Shown here one piece after another: positions 1 to 7,761 of a stretch of DNA of 19,977 nucleotides. A model generated the notes under the pieces. That model was not told the DNA's origin and searched no databases. It saw nothing but the letters and a program-made list of their open reading frames with translations. Location of the stretch: NCBI GenBank assembly GCA_947497195.1, contig CANMGM010000006.1, positions 1-19,977 of the forward strand, read 5' to 3'. The translations under genes were made by a program, and so were the position numbers. The DNA comes from Bacteroidota bacterium (GTDB taxonomy: Bacteria > Bacteroidota > Bacteroidia > M30B66). The stretch's first letter is position 1, and every line of letters starts with the position of its first letter.

Positions 1-276
1 GAAATGTTTACGGCCACCAACTCATTAGGATGCCCCTCAGTGACTTACATGCGAAAAAGCAATGTTCGATTTGACCTACGTTTACCAGCCTTGATGGATC
101 TTGATTATTACGAGCAATTTAGTATGCAATTTGGTCTGCCGGCTTTATACAATGATTTGAATGTAACCGTTGGCTTTCACGAATTGCAGATTACGCATAA
201 CGGAGGAGCAGGAGATAAAGTACAGGTAGCGAAAGAACTGAAAATCCTTGAGGAAAAATATAAAACTCACGCTTAA
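1..276 (+). CDS. Probable family 2 glycosyltransferase, C-terminal end (5' truncated by window)
   Basis: The frame is open from base 1, so only the last 91 codons are visible; the ATG at 4 need not be the start. The fragment resembles the end of a GT-A type family 2 glycosyltransferase. It has a G-C-P-S segment like the usual G-x-P-S acceptor-side motif, then a 'F-D-L-R-L...L-M-D-L-D-Y-Y' stretch matching the family's 'FDexLxxlmDxdyY' helix, then a 'G-F-H-E-L-Q-I-T-H' segment where these enzymes often carry H-x(2)-Q-x-T. Its stop at 274-276 lies 13 bases before the ATG of the next gene, or overlaps it if that gene starts at a TTG at 248, so the two are probably co-transcribed. The catalytic DxD region lies outside the window, so the family call rests on the tail alone. 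Confidence 0.6.
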   Translation, partial: EMFTATNSLGCPSVTYMRKSNVRFDLRLPALMDLDYYEQFSMQFGLPALYNDLNVTVGFHELQITHNGGAGDKVQVAKELKILEEKYKTHA

Positions 277-289
277 ACCCGATTATTGG

Positions 290-934
290 ATGGAACTATA
301 TCAATCCGAACCATTTTACATTACCTATAATGCACAGCAGTACAATTTTAGAAATTGCATTGAAAAACTTATGGGCACATCAAACCTGGAAGAACTGCAT
401 CAACTGCAACAATATGAAGTTCTAGATAGGGCACATGATCAAAGTACGGTTTGGCACAAGAAATATTACGAGCAGTTTGATGCGTTTAATACTCTATATG
501 TTGATTTTGTCAAAAACTATTTAAAGCCATTGTTGGGTATCGAGAAGTTGGTATATCAAAGAATTCCAACATTTCGGGTTCACCTGGTCGGCAATCTTGC
601 CGTTGGTGAATGGCATAAAGACCGAACCTATAACCATGGTTCAACAGAAGTTAATTTTTGGATGCCATTTACTCATGCATATGGCAACAATACCATTTGG
701 ACCGAATCAAAAGAAGATTTAGCAGATTATAAGCCGTATGAGGTTAAGCCCGGAGAAATTTTTGTATTTAATGGAGCTAATCTCAATCATGGAAATAAGT
801 TAAACGATACTTCCAGTTGCAGGCTATCTGTTGATTTTAGAATTGTTGATTTCAAGCATTTTAAGCCATCCGATAGAGGTTCCATTAACCTCAATACACG
901 CTTCGATATTGGGGGCTATTTTGAGGTATGCTGA
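290..934 (+). CDS. StrG-like 2OG-Fe(II) oxygenase
   Basis: Resembles the non-haem iron, 2-oxoglutarate-dependent hydroxylases related to StrG of streptomycin gene clusters. Visible active-site pattern: H109-K-D111 (HxD), a distal H167 in 'N-L-N-H-G-N', and R178 eleven residues later for the 2-oxoglutarate carboxylate. The stretch 'R-I-P-T-F-R-V-H-L-V-G-N' before the HxD and the following 'E-V-N-F-W-M-P' are typical of this subfamily. Numbering uses the ATG at 290 (214 aa). The frame is open upstream to a TTG at 248, which would overlap the preceding gene by 29 bases; I prefer the ATG because it follows the upstream stop by 13 bases. Its neighbour is a glycosyltransferase, so the substrate could be a glycan or small molecule, but this is inference. 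The 103-base gap to the convergent mutB gene holds only a weak 6-bp hairpin (TTTGCT/AGCAAA). Confidence 0.72.
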   Translation: MELYQSEPFYITYNAQQYNFRNCIEKLMGTSNLEELHQLQQYEVLDRAHDQSTVWHKKYYEQFDAFNTLYVDFVKNYLKPLLGIEKLVYQRIPTFRVHLVGNLAVGEWHKDRTYNHGSTEVNFWMPFTHAYGNNTIWTESKEDLADYKPYEVKPGEIFVFNGANLNHGNKLNDTSSCRLSVDFRIVDFKHFKPSDRGSINLNTRFDIGGYFEVC

Positions 935-1037
935 TTTCCTGTTTTGCTCGGTTTAATGCCTAGCAAACCAACAAACTGAAGGTAACTGTCATTGGGTTCT
1001 TTGGTGATTCAACTTTTATAATCTGCTTTTTTGGGTG

Positions 1038-3170
1038 TTACCTATACCCCTCAATCAATAACTCCAATATCTCCTGCGCAGCCAAAGGAATGCTGGTTCC
1101 GGGCCCAAACACGCAAGATACCCCCACATCAAAAAGTGTCTGATAGTCTTTCTGTGGAATAACACCTCCCGCCACTACAACCACATCTTCTCTACCCTGT
1201 TGTTTTAATTGCTCAATTACCTGCGGAATAAGCGTTTTATGTCCGCCGGCGAGTGAAGAAATTCCCAACACATGCACATCGTTTTCAATTGCCTGTTTTG
1301 CAACTTCAGCGGGTGTTTGAAACAACGGACCAATATCTACATCAAAGCCGATATCGGCGAAACCGGTACTAATTACCTTTGCTCCTCGGTCGTGACCATC
1401 CTGCCCCATTTTCGCAACCAAAATACGTGGCCTACGGCCTGCTAAACCGGCAAATTCGTCGGCTAGGTTTCGTGCCTTGTTTAATTGTTCGTTGTTTTTC
1501 ACTTCGGCCGAATATACGCCCGAAATACGTTGGATGTTCGCTTTGTAGCGACCAAAAACAGTTTCAAGTGCAAACGAAATTTCGCCCAAGGTAGCACGTT
1601 CGCGTGCCGCCTGCATGCTTAATTCCAAAAGATTTCCAGAGCCGTTCTGTGCTGCCTGTTGAATCTCATTCAATGCCTTGTCGACCGCCTTTTGATTCCG
1701 CTTTGCCTTGATTTCCAACAAACGCTTTATCTGATTTTCACGAACCTTCGTATTATCAACCTCAAGAATATCCAATTCGGTTTCCTTTTCTGCTTTGAAT
1801 GCATTCACGCCAATAATGGATTCTGTACCCGCATCAATGCGCGCCTGTTTTTTCGCTGCAGCTTCTTCGATGCGCATCTTCGGAATTCCGGTTTCAATAG
1901 CTTTGGCCATTCCACCAAGCGCCTCAATCTCCTCAATAAGTTTCCACGCGCCCTCAACTAATTTTGCAGTCAATTGCTCAATGTACACACTGCCGCCCCA
2001 GGGATCAATTGCCTGTGTTACTTCCGTTTCGTGTTGAATAATCAATTGTGTATTGCGTGCAATTCTTGCCGATGCATCTGTTGGCAAGGCAATGGCTTCA
2101 TCGAGCGCGTTGGTATGCAAACTTTGCGTACCGCCAAGAACAGCCGCCAAGGCTTCTACGGTCGTGCGTGCCACATTGTTATACGGATCCTGCTCGGTTA
2201 AACTCCAACCGCTGGTCTGACAATGTGTGCGCAATGCCATTGATTTTTCGAGTTCCGGATTGAACTGTTTAATCAACTTCGCCCACAACAACCGTCCAGC
2301 CCGCATCTTGGCAATTTCCATGAAGTGATTCATGCCGATTCCCCAGAAAAAAGATAATCGTGGGGCAAAGGCATCGATTGATAACCCAGCCGCTATTCCG
2401 GTGCGCACATATTCCAAACCATCGCAAAGTGTATACGCAAGTTCGATTGAAGCTGTGGCGCCAGCCTCATGCATGTGATAGCCGGAAATGCTGATGCTGT
2501 TAAACTTAGGCATATGGCGCGATGAATAAGCGAAAATATCTGCAATAATGCGCATGCTTGGAGTTGGCGGATAGATATAGGTATTTCGCACCATGAACTC
2601 CTTCAGAATGTCGTTCTGTATCGTACCGCTCAACTGGTCGGGTTTAACGCCCTGTTCCTCGGCAGCCACAATGAAAAAAGCCATCACCGGTAACACTGCG
2701 CCGTTCATGGTCATGGACACACTCATCTGATCGAGTGGAATCTGGTCGAAGAGTATTTTCATGTCCTCAACCGAATCGATAGCTACTCCTGCTTTTCCAA
2801 CATCGCCCTCTACCCTTTCGTGATCTGAATCGTAACCGCGGTGTGTGGCCAGATCAAATGCTACCGATAAACCTTTTTGGCCCGCTTCCAGGTTGCGACG
2901 GTAAAACGCATTACTTTCTTCGGCAGTGCTAAAACCGGCATATTGACGAATTGTCCAGGGACGCGTGCGGTACATGCTTGTGTAGGGCCCGCGCAGAAAA
3001 GGGGCAATTCCGGCGTGAAAGTCAACGTGCGCATGTTGCTCTCTGGCTTCCGCTGTGTAAGCACCATGAATTTCGAATCCTTCGGGCGAATTCCATGCAC
3101 GGTTATCGTTGCGTTCCAAGGTCTCCGCATTCCACGGAAATGCTATCTCACTAAAAGGCTTATGCTTCAT
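1038..3170 (-). CDS. mutB: Methylmalonyl-CoA mutase large (catalytic) subunit
   Basis: Adenosylcobalamin-dependent isomerase interconverting succinyl-CoA and (R)-methylmalonyl-CoA, used in propionate metabolism; cytoplasmic. The 710-aa product is full length. The N-terminal TIM barrel carries the CoA/substrate block 'R-P-W-T-I-R-Q-Y-A-G-F-S-T' and 'F-D-L-A-T-H-R-G-Y-D-S-D', which are near-identical across the family. The C-terminal B12 domain has D-G-H-D-R-G at about 591-596 (His593 is the lower cobalt ligand), followed by G-I-S-S-L-A-G-G-H. The frame is open to an ATG at 3242, but that extension has no family counterpart. The ATG at 3170 gives the expected 'K-P-F-S-E' start and overlaps the mutA stop by 11 bases, which suggests translational coupling. 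No MeaB chaperone or epimerase is in the window. Confidence 0.97.
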   Translation of the reverse strand: MKHKPFSEIAFPWNAETLERNDNRAWNSPEGFEIHGAYTAEAREQHAHVDFHAGIAPFLRGPYTSMYRTRPWTIRQYAGFSTAEESNAFYRRNLEAGQKGLSVAFDLATHRGYDSDHERVEGDVGKAGVAIDSVEDMKILFDQIPLDQMSVSMTMNGAVLPVMAFFIVAAEEQGVKPDQLSGTIQNDILKEFMVRNTYIYPPTPSMRIIADIFAYSSRHMPKFNSISISGYHMHEAGATASIELAYTLCDGLEYVRTGIAAGLSIDAFAPRLSFFWGIGMNHFMEIAKMRAGRLLWAKLIKQFNPELEKSMALRTHCQTSGWSLTEQDPYNNVARTTVEALAAVLGGTQSLHTNALDEAIALPTDASARIARNTQLIIQHETEVTQAIDPWGGSVYIEQLTAKLVEGAWKLIEEIEALGGMAKAIETGIPKMRIEEAAAKKQARIDAGTESIIGVNAFKAEKETELDILEVDNTKVRENQIKRLLEIKAKRNQKAVDKALNEIQQAAQNGSGNLLELSMQAARERATLGEISFALETVFGRYKANIQRISGVYSAEVKNNEQLNKARNLADEFAGLAGRRPRILVAKMGQDGHDRGAKVISTGFADIGFDVDIGPLFQTPAEVAKQAIENDVHVLGISSLAGGHKTLIPQVIEQLKQQGREDVVVVAGGVIPQKDYQTLFDVGVSCVFGPGTSIPLAAQEILELLIEGYR

Positions 3171-4992
3171 ACGATTCGCTGTTAACCATTTGCACCAAGA
3201 ATTTTCTGAACAGAAGTTCCATATCGCAACCAAGAAAAACAAAATCGTCGATTCCGGCCTTTTTCAGTTCATCCCGATTTTCGCATTTGCCTGCAATCCA
3301 TAGTGGTGTTGAACCGATGACGGATTTCAATGCCTTCACCTGCTCTACTGTATAATCGGTATTGGATGCACACAAAATGATGATATCTGCAGCATGTGCA
3401 GATGCAGATTGAATTTGATCGGCTGCAGGTATTTGAACGGAACCCGAGTGAATAGAGAATCCGAGCGTGTTGAGCAAATCGCGGCAAAAATCTACACGGA
3501 CTCCGGCCATTTTTCTATCGCCAAAAGCCAGTAAGTAGGCCTGACTTTTTTTCTTTTTCTGGATAAAATATCGGGCTTGCTCATACCATTCCGATTCACG
3601 GAAAGGCTCTATAGTTTTAATTGCTGGTGGCTTAGCTAAAGGATCGCGTTTCTGAAAAAAAGGAACGTGTGCATCACCTGGCGCGGAAAACTGCGAGGTT
3701 CCAATAATTCCATGCTTGCGGGTTCTAACCGCATTACGAACGCTATGTGCGGTGGCATGTATCCGTTCCTGAATAATTCCTTTTTCTAAAAGCTGAGAAA
3801 AAGAGCCTTGTTTTTGCAGCGCTTCAAATTGACCCCACGCTTTTTCCACAAGCTTTTGGGTAAGCTGGTCGATGAACCATGCGCCCGAGGAAGGGTCGCA
3901 CACTTTATCGAGATGCGCCTCATCGTGTAGCAGATGCTGCACATTTAAAGCAAGGCGCCAGGAATCGGAGCTGGGCTCGACGCAAAATACATCGTGCGGA
4001 TGCAGGGTCAGAGAGTCTGCTCCTCCAATAACGGCCGACATTCCTTCCATGGTTGAGCGAATAAGGTTGCTGTAAGGGTCGTAAATGGTTTTGTTGCGCA
4101 AACATGATTCGGCAGCGATTTCGAGTTGAATCGAGCGGCTATCGACATTCCACGCATCCAGAAACATATGCCATAAGAAGCGAATAGCCCGCGTTTTGGC
4201 GATTGACAGAAAATAATCGCCTCCGCTGCTTATTCTGACCCTTGCCATTCTAGCAAGTTGGCTGGGCGTAATGCTTCCCGAAAAGGCTTCAAAATACTCT
4301 TGAAAGACATGGAGAATGAATGCAAGCTCATCGGCTTCCTCTGCTCCCGACTCATGAAATAGCGTTGCATTAACAACCAAGTTTCGAAACAGCGGTAATT
4401 CTTTGCTACTCAATTCGAGCATAGCCTGTAGAATTGCAAAACTCTCTGTTTTTGAGTATGGAAAACTGCCCTGTTGTGCGTAATCGGTAAGAATATCGTA
4501 TTGAATGGATCCGGTTAATTTATCCGTTGATTTACCACGGTTTGCAAACTCATCGGCCAACATAAACAAAAGTGCGGGAGCACCTTCGCCGCTGGTAAAA
4601 TTCAATGCGATGTATTCTGGAATAATTTCTTTCAGCGTTAAGCGCAGCTCTTCCTGTGTTGTAATTCCAATTCCATCAAAACAAAGCGAATCTGCACCAT
4701 GCTTTAGTGCTGCCAATGCGTGTTTGTTGGCATGAAGCGGATCTTCGGCATTGATTTGAACGCACTTTTGCCATTCGTTTGCGTAAGCAAATTCAGGATG
4801 AATGGATCTTCTGAAAGGACGTATTGAAAGCGTTTTCTGTTGCTGATCAGCACTCAGATATGAATCACCTTGAACTCCACCGCTCGAAAGTGATGTTATG
4901 CGGCTTACGTCGTCGGATTTTAAATCTTTTCGAAGTGCTTCAAGCCAAAGCGCATAGGATTGTTTATCAAATTCGGAAAATGAAACGGGCAT
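3160..4992 (-). CDS. mutA: Methylmalonyl-CoA mutase small subunit
   Basis: The 610-aa non-catalytic partner of the heterodimeric mutase. It follows the same barrel plus flavodoxin-like layout as MutB but is degenerate. The B12-domain position that should read DxHxxG has 'G-D-R-K-M-A-G' with no histidine, as expected for a small subunit that does not bind cobalamin. The middle still has mutase-like segments ('T-G-S-I-Q-Y-D-I-L', 'Y-D-P-Y-S-N-L-I-R-S-T', 'D-P-S-S-G-A-W-F-I'). The gene starts 22 bases downstream of the FtsB-like gene stop and overlaps mutB by 11 bases, so the three probably form one transcript. FtsB-like/mutA/mutB order is a common Bacteroidota arrangement as I know it. Confidence 0.95.
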   Translation of the reverse strand: MPVSFSEFDKQSYALWLEALRKDLKSDDVSRITSLSSGGVQGDSYLSADQQQKTLSIRPFRRSIHPEFAYANEWQKCVQINAEDPLHANKHALAALKHGADSLCFDGIGITTQEELRLTLKEIIPEYIALNFTSGEGAPALLFMLADEFANRGKSTDKLTGSIQYDILTDYAQQGSFPYSKTESFAILQAMLELSSKELPLFRNLVVNATLFHESGAEEADELAFILHVFQEYFEAFSGSITPSQLARMARVRISSGGDYFLSIAKTRAIRFLWHMFLDAWNVDSRSIQLEIAAESCLRNKTIYDPYSNLIRSTMEGMSAVIGGADSLTLHPHDVFCVEPSSDSWRLALNVQHLLHDEAHLDKVCDPSSGAWFIDQLTQKLVEKAWGQFEALQKQGSFSQLLEKGIIQERIHATAHSVRNAVRTRKHGIIGTSQFSAPGDAHVPFFQKRDPLAKPPAIKTIEPFRESEWYEQARYFIQKKKKSQAYLLAFGDRKMAGVRVDFCRDLLNTLGFSIHSGSVQIPAADQIQSASAHAADIIILCASNTDYTVEQVKALKSVIGSTPLWIAGKCENRDELKKAGIDDFVFLGCDMELLFRKFLVQMVNSESYEA

Positions 4993-5014
4993 TCGAATGG
5001 AATAAGATATTTAA

Positions 5015-5353
5015 TTACCGGGTTGATGACAATGCCGATGTATCCATAACTATCCATACATCTTCACTGTCTTTTTTCATGAAATAATGCTCCCTAGCGA
5101 ATTTTTCAAGGGAATGTTCGTCTGAAAACAAATCGTTTAACTCGGATTTTGTTTTTCGTATTTCTTGCTGGTAATATCGTTTTTCGCGCTTTAATTCAAA
5201 CAATTTTCGATTTCCGGAATATTGAGAAACCAAGCTGCTTGTATCTATAAACACTACCCAGATTAAAAACGTAATGAACGCAAGAAAATAGCGATTAGCC
5301 AATAGTGGATATTTGCGCAAAAGTACCTGTATAAACTCCGGCTTTTTCATCAT
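5015..5353 (-). CDS. FtsB/DivIC-like septum formation initiator
   Basis: A short single-pass protein (112 aa) of the septum formation initiator family, which with FtsL/FtsQ-type partners links the divisome to septal wall synthesis. Visible: a short basic cytoplasmic N terminus, one hydrophobic segment at about residues 22-42, then a charged Lys/Arg/Glu-rich coiled coil at about 50-80 and a small C-terminal tail 'F-A-R-E-H-Y-F-M-K-K' typical of the family (usual length 90-120 aa). Two adjacent ATGs (5353 and 5350) are possible starts. A near-consensus -7 box (TACCTTCG, minus strand, 5363-5356) stops 2 and 5 bases before them, which would make the transcript almost leaderless. It is the first gene of the mutA-mutB transcript. 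Confidence 0.88.
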   Translation of the reverse strand: MMKKPEFIQVLLRKYPLLANRYFLAFITFLIWVVFIDTSSLVSQYSGNRKLFELKREKRYYQQEIRKTKSELNDLFSDEHSLEKFAREHYFMKKDSEDVWIVMDTSALSSTR

Positions 5354-5355
5354 GC

Positions 5356-5363
5356 CGAAGGTA
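5356..5363 (-). promoter_or_regulatory. Possible -7 element of the ftsB-mutA-mutB unit
   Basis: Reads TACCTTCG on the minus strand, one mismatch from the Bacteroidota -7 consensus TAnnTTTG. It ends 2 bases before the first and 5 bases before the second ATG of the FtsB-like gene. No TTTG was seen at the expected -33 spacing. Confidence 0.35.
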
Positions 5364-5427
5364 CTATGCGATATTCCAATTTACAAAACGCGTCGAAAAA
5401 ACTTATTAGCAACGAATTGTTATTCAA

Positions 5428-5925
5428 TTACTCGACAACCAACTTGCCCGTCATTTTTGGATAATTGCCAGGGAATGTGCTTATAAACTGATACGTTCCG
5501 GGCGCGGGTGCATTAAAGGATACGCTGACCGTAGCGCCAGGTGCAGCCAGTGATGAAGCAGCCACTACATTTTTACCCGAAGGAACATAATTGTTTTGTG
5601 TTCCCTCGGCCATTGAATTGTTTACAACTTCCTGAGCAGAACCCAAATTAACCAAAACCCAATTTTGGTACAACCCTTCAGCGCGAATCGTATTGTTAAG
5701 GGTTAATTTTACTTTATCGCCTTTTTTAATGCTGATGTTGTTTGGGCTAAACCGCATATCTGCGATTGAAGTCCCGGTAATTTTAATTGTAATTAAGCGC
5801 TCGCCTGTAGCCGATGTTGTGCCGGATGTAGCCTTGTCTCCACAAGCAATGAACGTCAATAATAGGAACATTGATAAGAAAGCGTTTGTAGTATTAACGA
5901 TAGTTCTATTCCAATAATTTATCAT
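5428..5925 (-). CDS. Azurin-like cupredoxin lipoprotein without the copper ligands
   Basis: The 165-aa product has a hydrophobic signal ending in 'F-I-A-C' at Cys28, a probable lipobox, and then a cupredoxin domain (about 45-165). The azurin landmarks are easy to place: 'M-R-F-S' strand, 'N-W-V-L' after the first ligand loop, and a C-terminal 'S-T-F-P-G-N-Y-P-K-M' that aligns without gaps to azurin's 'C-T-F-P-G-H-x-x-x-M'. At the ligand positions it has Gln87 (azurin His46), Ser149 (Cys112) and Asn154 (His117); only Met158 (Met121) remains. A type 1 copper centre is therefore very unlikely, and a structural or binding role is more probable. A promoter-like TACTTTTG box lies about 30 bases upstream. 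It is divergent from dnaX across a 105-base gap and separated from the FtsB-like gene by 74 bases. Confidence 0.82.
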   Translation of the reverse strand: MINYWNRTIVNTTNAFLSMFLLLTFIACGDKATSGTTSATGERLITIKITGTSIADMRFSPNNISIKKGDKVKLTLNNTIRAEGLYQNWVLVNLGSAQEVVNNSMAEGTQNNYVPSGKNVVAASSLAAPGATVSVSFNAPAPGTYQFISTFPGNYPKMTGKLVVE

Positions 5926-5955
5926 AATTCAAATTTTAACAATTCAGATTTCGAA

Positions 5956-5963
5956 CAAAAGTA
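5956..5963 (-). promoter_or_regulatory. -7 element of the azurin-like gene
   Basis: TACTTTTG on the minus strand, an exact match to TAnnTTTG, placed to start transcription about 25 bases before the ATG at 5925. A TTTTTG lies further upstream but with a spacer of only about 13 bases, so the -33 element is uncertain. The same octamer occurs before the DUF4920 gene. Confidence 0.5.
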
Positions 5964-6018
5964 AGGATAAAGGTGACAAAAAGATGTCAACAATCCATTA
6001 AGTTCAGCACAATGCTTC

Positions 6019-6026
6019 TATCTTTG
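6019..6026 (+). promoter_or_regulatory. -7 element of dnaX, adjacent to the start codon
   Basis: TATCTTTG, an exact match to TAnnTTTG, ends four bases before the dnaX ATG at 6031. With the usual geometry (box centred at -7) the transcript would begin at or one base before the start codon, giving a leaderless mRNA. No clear TTTG is seen 19 bases upstream. Confidence 0.5.
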
Positions 6027-6030
6027 GAAG

Positions 6031-7752
6031 ATGGAGCAATTTCTCGTTTCAGCGCGTAAATACCGTCCCGCTACATTTAAATCGGTTGTTGGACAACAAA
6101 CTATAACCAACACACTTAAGAATTCGATTCGCAACAATCACCTTGCGCAAGCATTTTTATTTTGCGGTCCAAGAGGAGTTGGCAAAACAACCTGTGCGCG
6201 AATCTTGGCGAAAACAATCAATTGCCTTAACCTAACCGAAGAAACCGAACCTTGCAACAGTTGCGAAAGTTGCACAGGTTTTAACCGCAGTGCATCATTC
6301 AACATTCACGAGCTGGATGCAGCATCCAACAATTCGGTCGACGATATCCGCGCACTAATTGAGCAAGTGCGTTTCGCACCGCAGATTGGGCAGTATGGTG
6401 TGTACATCATCGATGAGGTGCACATGCTGAGCACTGCAGCATTCAATGCCTTTCTTAAGACGCTTGAAGAGCCCCCACGTCACGCCATTTTTATCCTTGC
6501 AACGACCGAACGGCACAAGATTCTTCCAACTATTCTTTCACGCTGTCAGGTCTTTACGTTTAACCGGATTTTGGTCGACGATATTGCTTCGCACCTTGAA
6601 TACGTTGCTCAAAGCGAGAATATTCAAGCAGAACCAGAAGCACTGCATGTAATTGCTCAAAAGGCCGATGGTGGTTTGCGGGATGCCTTGTCAATGTTCG
6701 ATCAGATTGTAAGTTACTCTGGTGGAAATACCATAACTTATCAACTTGCTATACAAAATCTTAACGTACTTGACTTTGATTATTACTTCAAATTAACAGA
6801 TGCCTTTTCGCAAGGAAGTTTTAGTCAGGCTTTGTTAACTTTAGACGATATCTTATCGCATGGTTTCGATTTGGGCAACCTTCTTAGCGGGATTTCTGAA
6901 CATTTCAGAAACTTATTGGTTTGCACCGATGCTGCAACATTACCCTTGCTTGAAGTTAGTGCCGGTGTGAAAAGTCGGTATCAAAGTCAAAGCCACGCTT
7001 GCGGACCGGTGGCACTTATTCGCGGAATAGATTTGGTAAATCAAACCGAGATTAACCTTAAAAGTGCTCGAAATGCTCGACTCGCAGCCGAACTCGCGTT
7101 TTTGAAACTATGCGGATTGTTTAATCCTTCCGTATTGCCTGTAGAAACCGAAAAAAAAAAGGATGAATCTCCTCGCGCGGCAACCAACGAAGCACGAATA
7201 GTTCCAACTACTTCACAAACTCAAGCGGCCGACAAACCCGTAGTTCAAGCCCAGCGCGGAATTACTGCTGTGCGCCCAACGGTTTCTATTAAAAAGCATC
7301 TCACTTCGCAAAGTGAGGCAATACAAAAAACGAATACCGCTGAAGAAATAATTGCCGATCATTCGGTACGCGAAGTCCTGCCGAATGAAACATTTGATAC
7401 CGACGACTTAATTTCTTCGTGGAACACATATGCCGATTCGATGCGAACAGCAGGTAAACAAGCGTTGTGCGGAAACCTTACGATAGGTAAACCCGAACTT
7501 GGAGAAAACTTCCAGGTTTATTATCAGGTGCAGAATGAAAGTCAACTAAGAGAGCTGGAAAATACAAAACACGAATTGGTACAATATCTTCAGAAAAATC
7601 TGAAAAATTACGCCATCCGGTTGCACCTTACCAAGGCCGAAGCGCCAATTAAAACACGTCCCTATACTCCAGACGAAAAATTAAAAGCGATGGAGGAAAA
7701 AAACCCACACATTTCATTGCTTCGCAAAACACTTGGATTAAATCCGGGATAA
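6031..7752 (+). CDS. dnaX: DNA polymerase III subunit gamma/tau
   Basis: Clamp-loader ATPase of the replicative polymerase. The 573-aa product starts with the family signature 'S-A-R-K-Y-R-P-x-x-F'. It has Walker A G46-P-R-G-V-G-K-T53, a zinc module with Cys65, Cys75, Cys78 and Cys81, Walker B D128-E-V-H131, sensor 'A-T-T-E' and the S-R-C motif at 170-172. Domain III (collar) runs to about residue 365. After that comes a low-complexity linker (about 370-450) and a C-terminal region like the tau polymerase-contacting domain. At codons 374-377 an A10 tract contains A_AAA_AAG in phase; a -1 shift would end the protein at 378 aa, a gamma-like size. The gene ends 9 bases from the convergent cytochrome-like gene. 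Confidence 0.96.
   Translation: MEQFLVSARKYRPATFKSVVGQQTITNTLKNSIRNNHLAQAFLFCGPRGVGKTTCARILAKTINCLNLTEETEPCNSCESCTGFNRSASFNIHELDAASNNSVDDIRALIEQVRFAPQIGQYGVYIIDEVHMLSTAAFNAFLKTLEEPPRHAIFILATTERHKILPTILSRCQVFTFNRILVDDIASHLEYVAQSENIQAEPEALHVIAQKADGGLRDALSMFDQIVSYSGGNTITYQLAIQNLNVLDFDYYFKLTDAFSQGSFSQALLTLDDILSHGFDLGNLLSGISEHFRNLLVCTDAATLPLLEVSAGVKSRYQSQSHACGPVALIRGIDLVNQTEINLKSARNARLAAELAFLKLCGLFNPSVLPVETEKKKDESPRAATNEARIVPTTSQTQAADKPVVQAQRGITAVRPTVSIKKHLTSQSEAIQKTNTAEEIIADHSVREVLPNETFDTDDLISSWNTYADSMRTAGKQALCGNLTIGKPELGENFQVYYQVQNESQLRELENTKHELVQYLQKNLKNYAIRLHLTKAEAPIKTRPYTPDEKLKAMEEKNPHISLLRKTLGLNPG
7150..7166 (+). other. Candidate programmed -1 frameshift or slippage site in dnaX
   Basis: A run of ten A (7151-7160) followed by GG. 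In the dnaX frame the codons are GAA AAA AAA AAG, so the heptamer A_AAA_AAG occupies 7155-7161 in the same phase as in E. coli dnaX. Slipping back one base gives GGA then TGA (7164-7166), the same layout as E. coli, where one extra codon precedes the stop. A one-base loss would instead stop 12 codons later at a TAG. No convincing SD-like stimulator upstream or stable hairpin downstream was seen. Confidence 0.6.
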
Positions 7753-7761
7753 ATTAACCCT

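Noticed and set aside
248..934. TTG start at 248 for the StrG-like oxygenase
   Set aside because: It would overlap the preceding gene by 29 bases, and the added 14 residues show no family motif; the ATG at 290 is simpler, though the TTG cannot be excluded.
935..1037. Rho-independent terminator between the oxygenase gene and mutB
   Set aside because: The only stem is six base pairs with a 13-base loop and no following T-run.
2861..3185. Several overlapping ORFs of 67-102 aa on both strands within the start of mutB
   Set aside because: They are out-of-frame readings of a strongly conserved mutase gene, with no protein-like motifs of their own.
3171..3242. N-terminal extension of mutB to an ATG at 3242
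   Set aside because: The 24 extra residues lie antisense-free but inside the mutA coding sequence and have no counterpart in methylmalonyl-CoA mutases; the ATG at 3170 fits the family start.
3546..3562. T-rich run in mutA as a second slippage site
   Set aside because: It encodes consecutive lysines, but the run is broken by a C and there is no nearby layout like that of dnaX.
3160..4992. Loss of the B12 motif in mutA as a sign of decay
   Set aside because: Absence of DxHxxG is the normal state of the mutase small subunit and the gene is otherwise full length.
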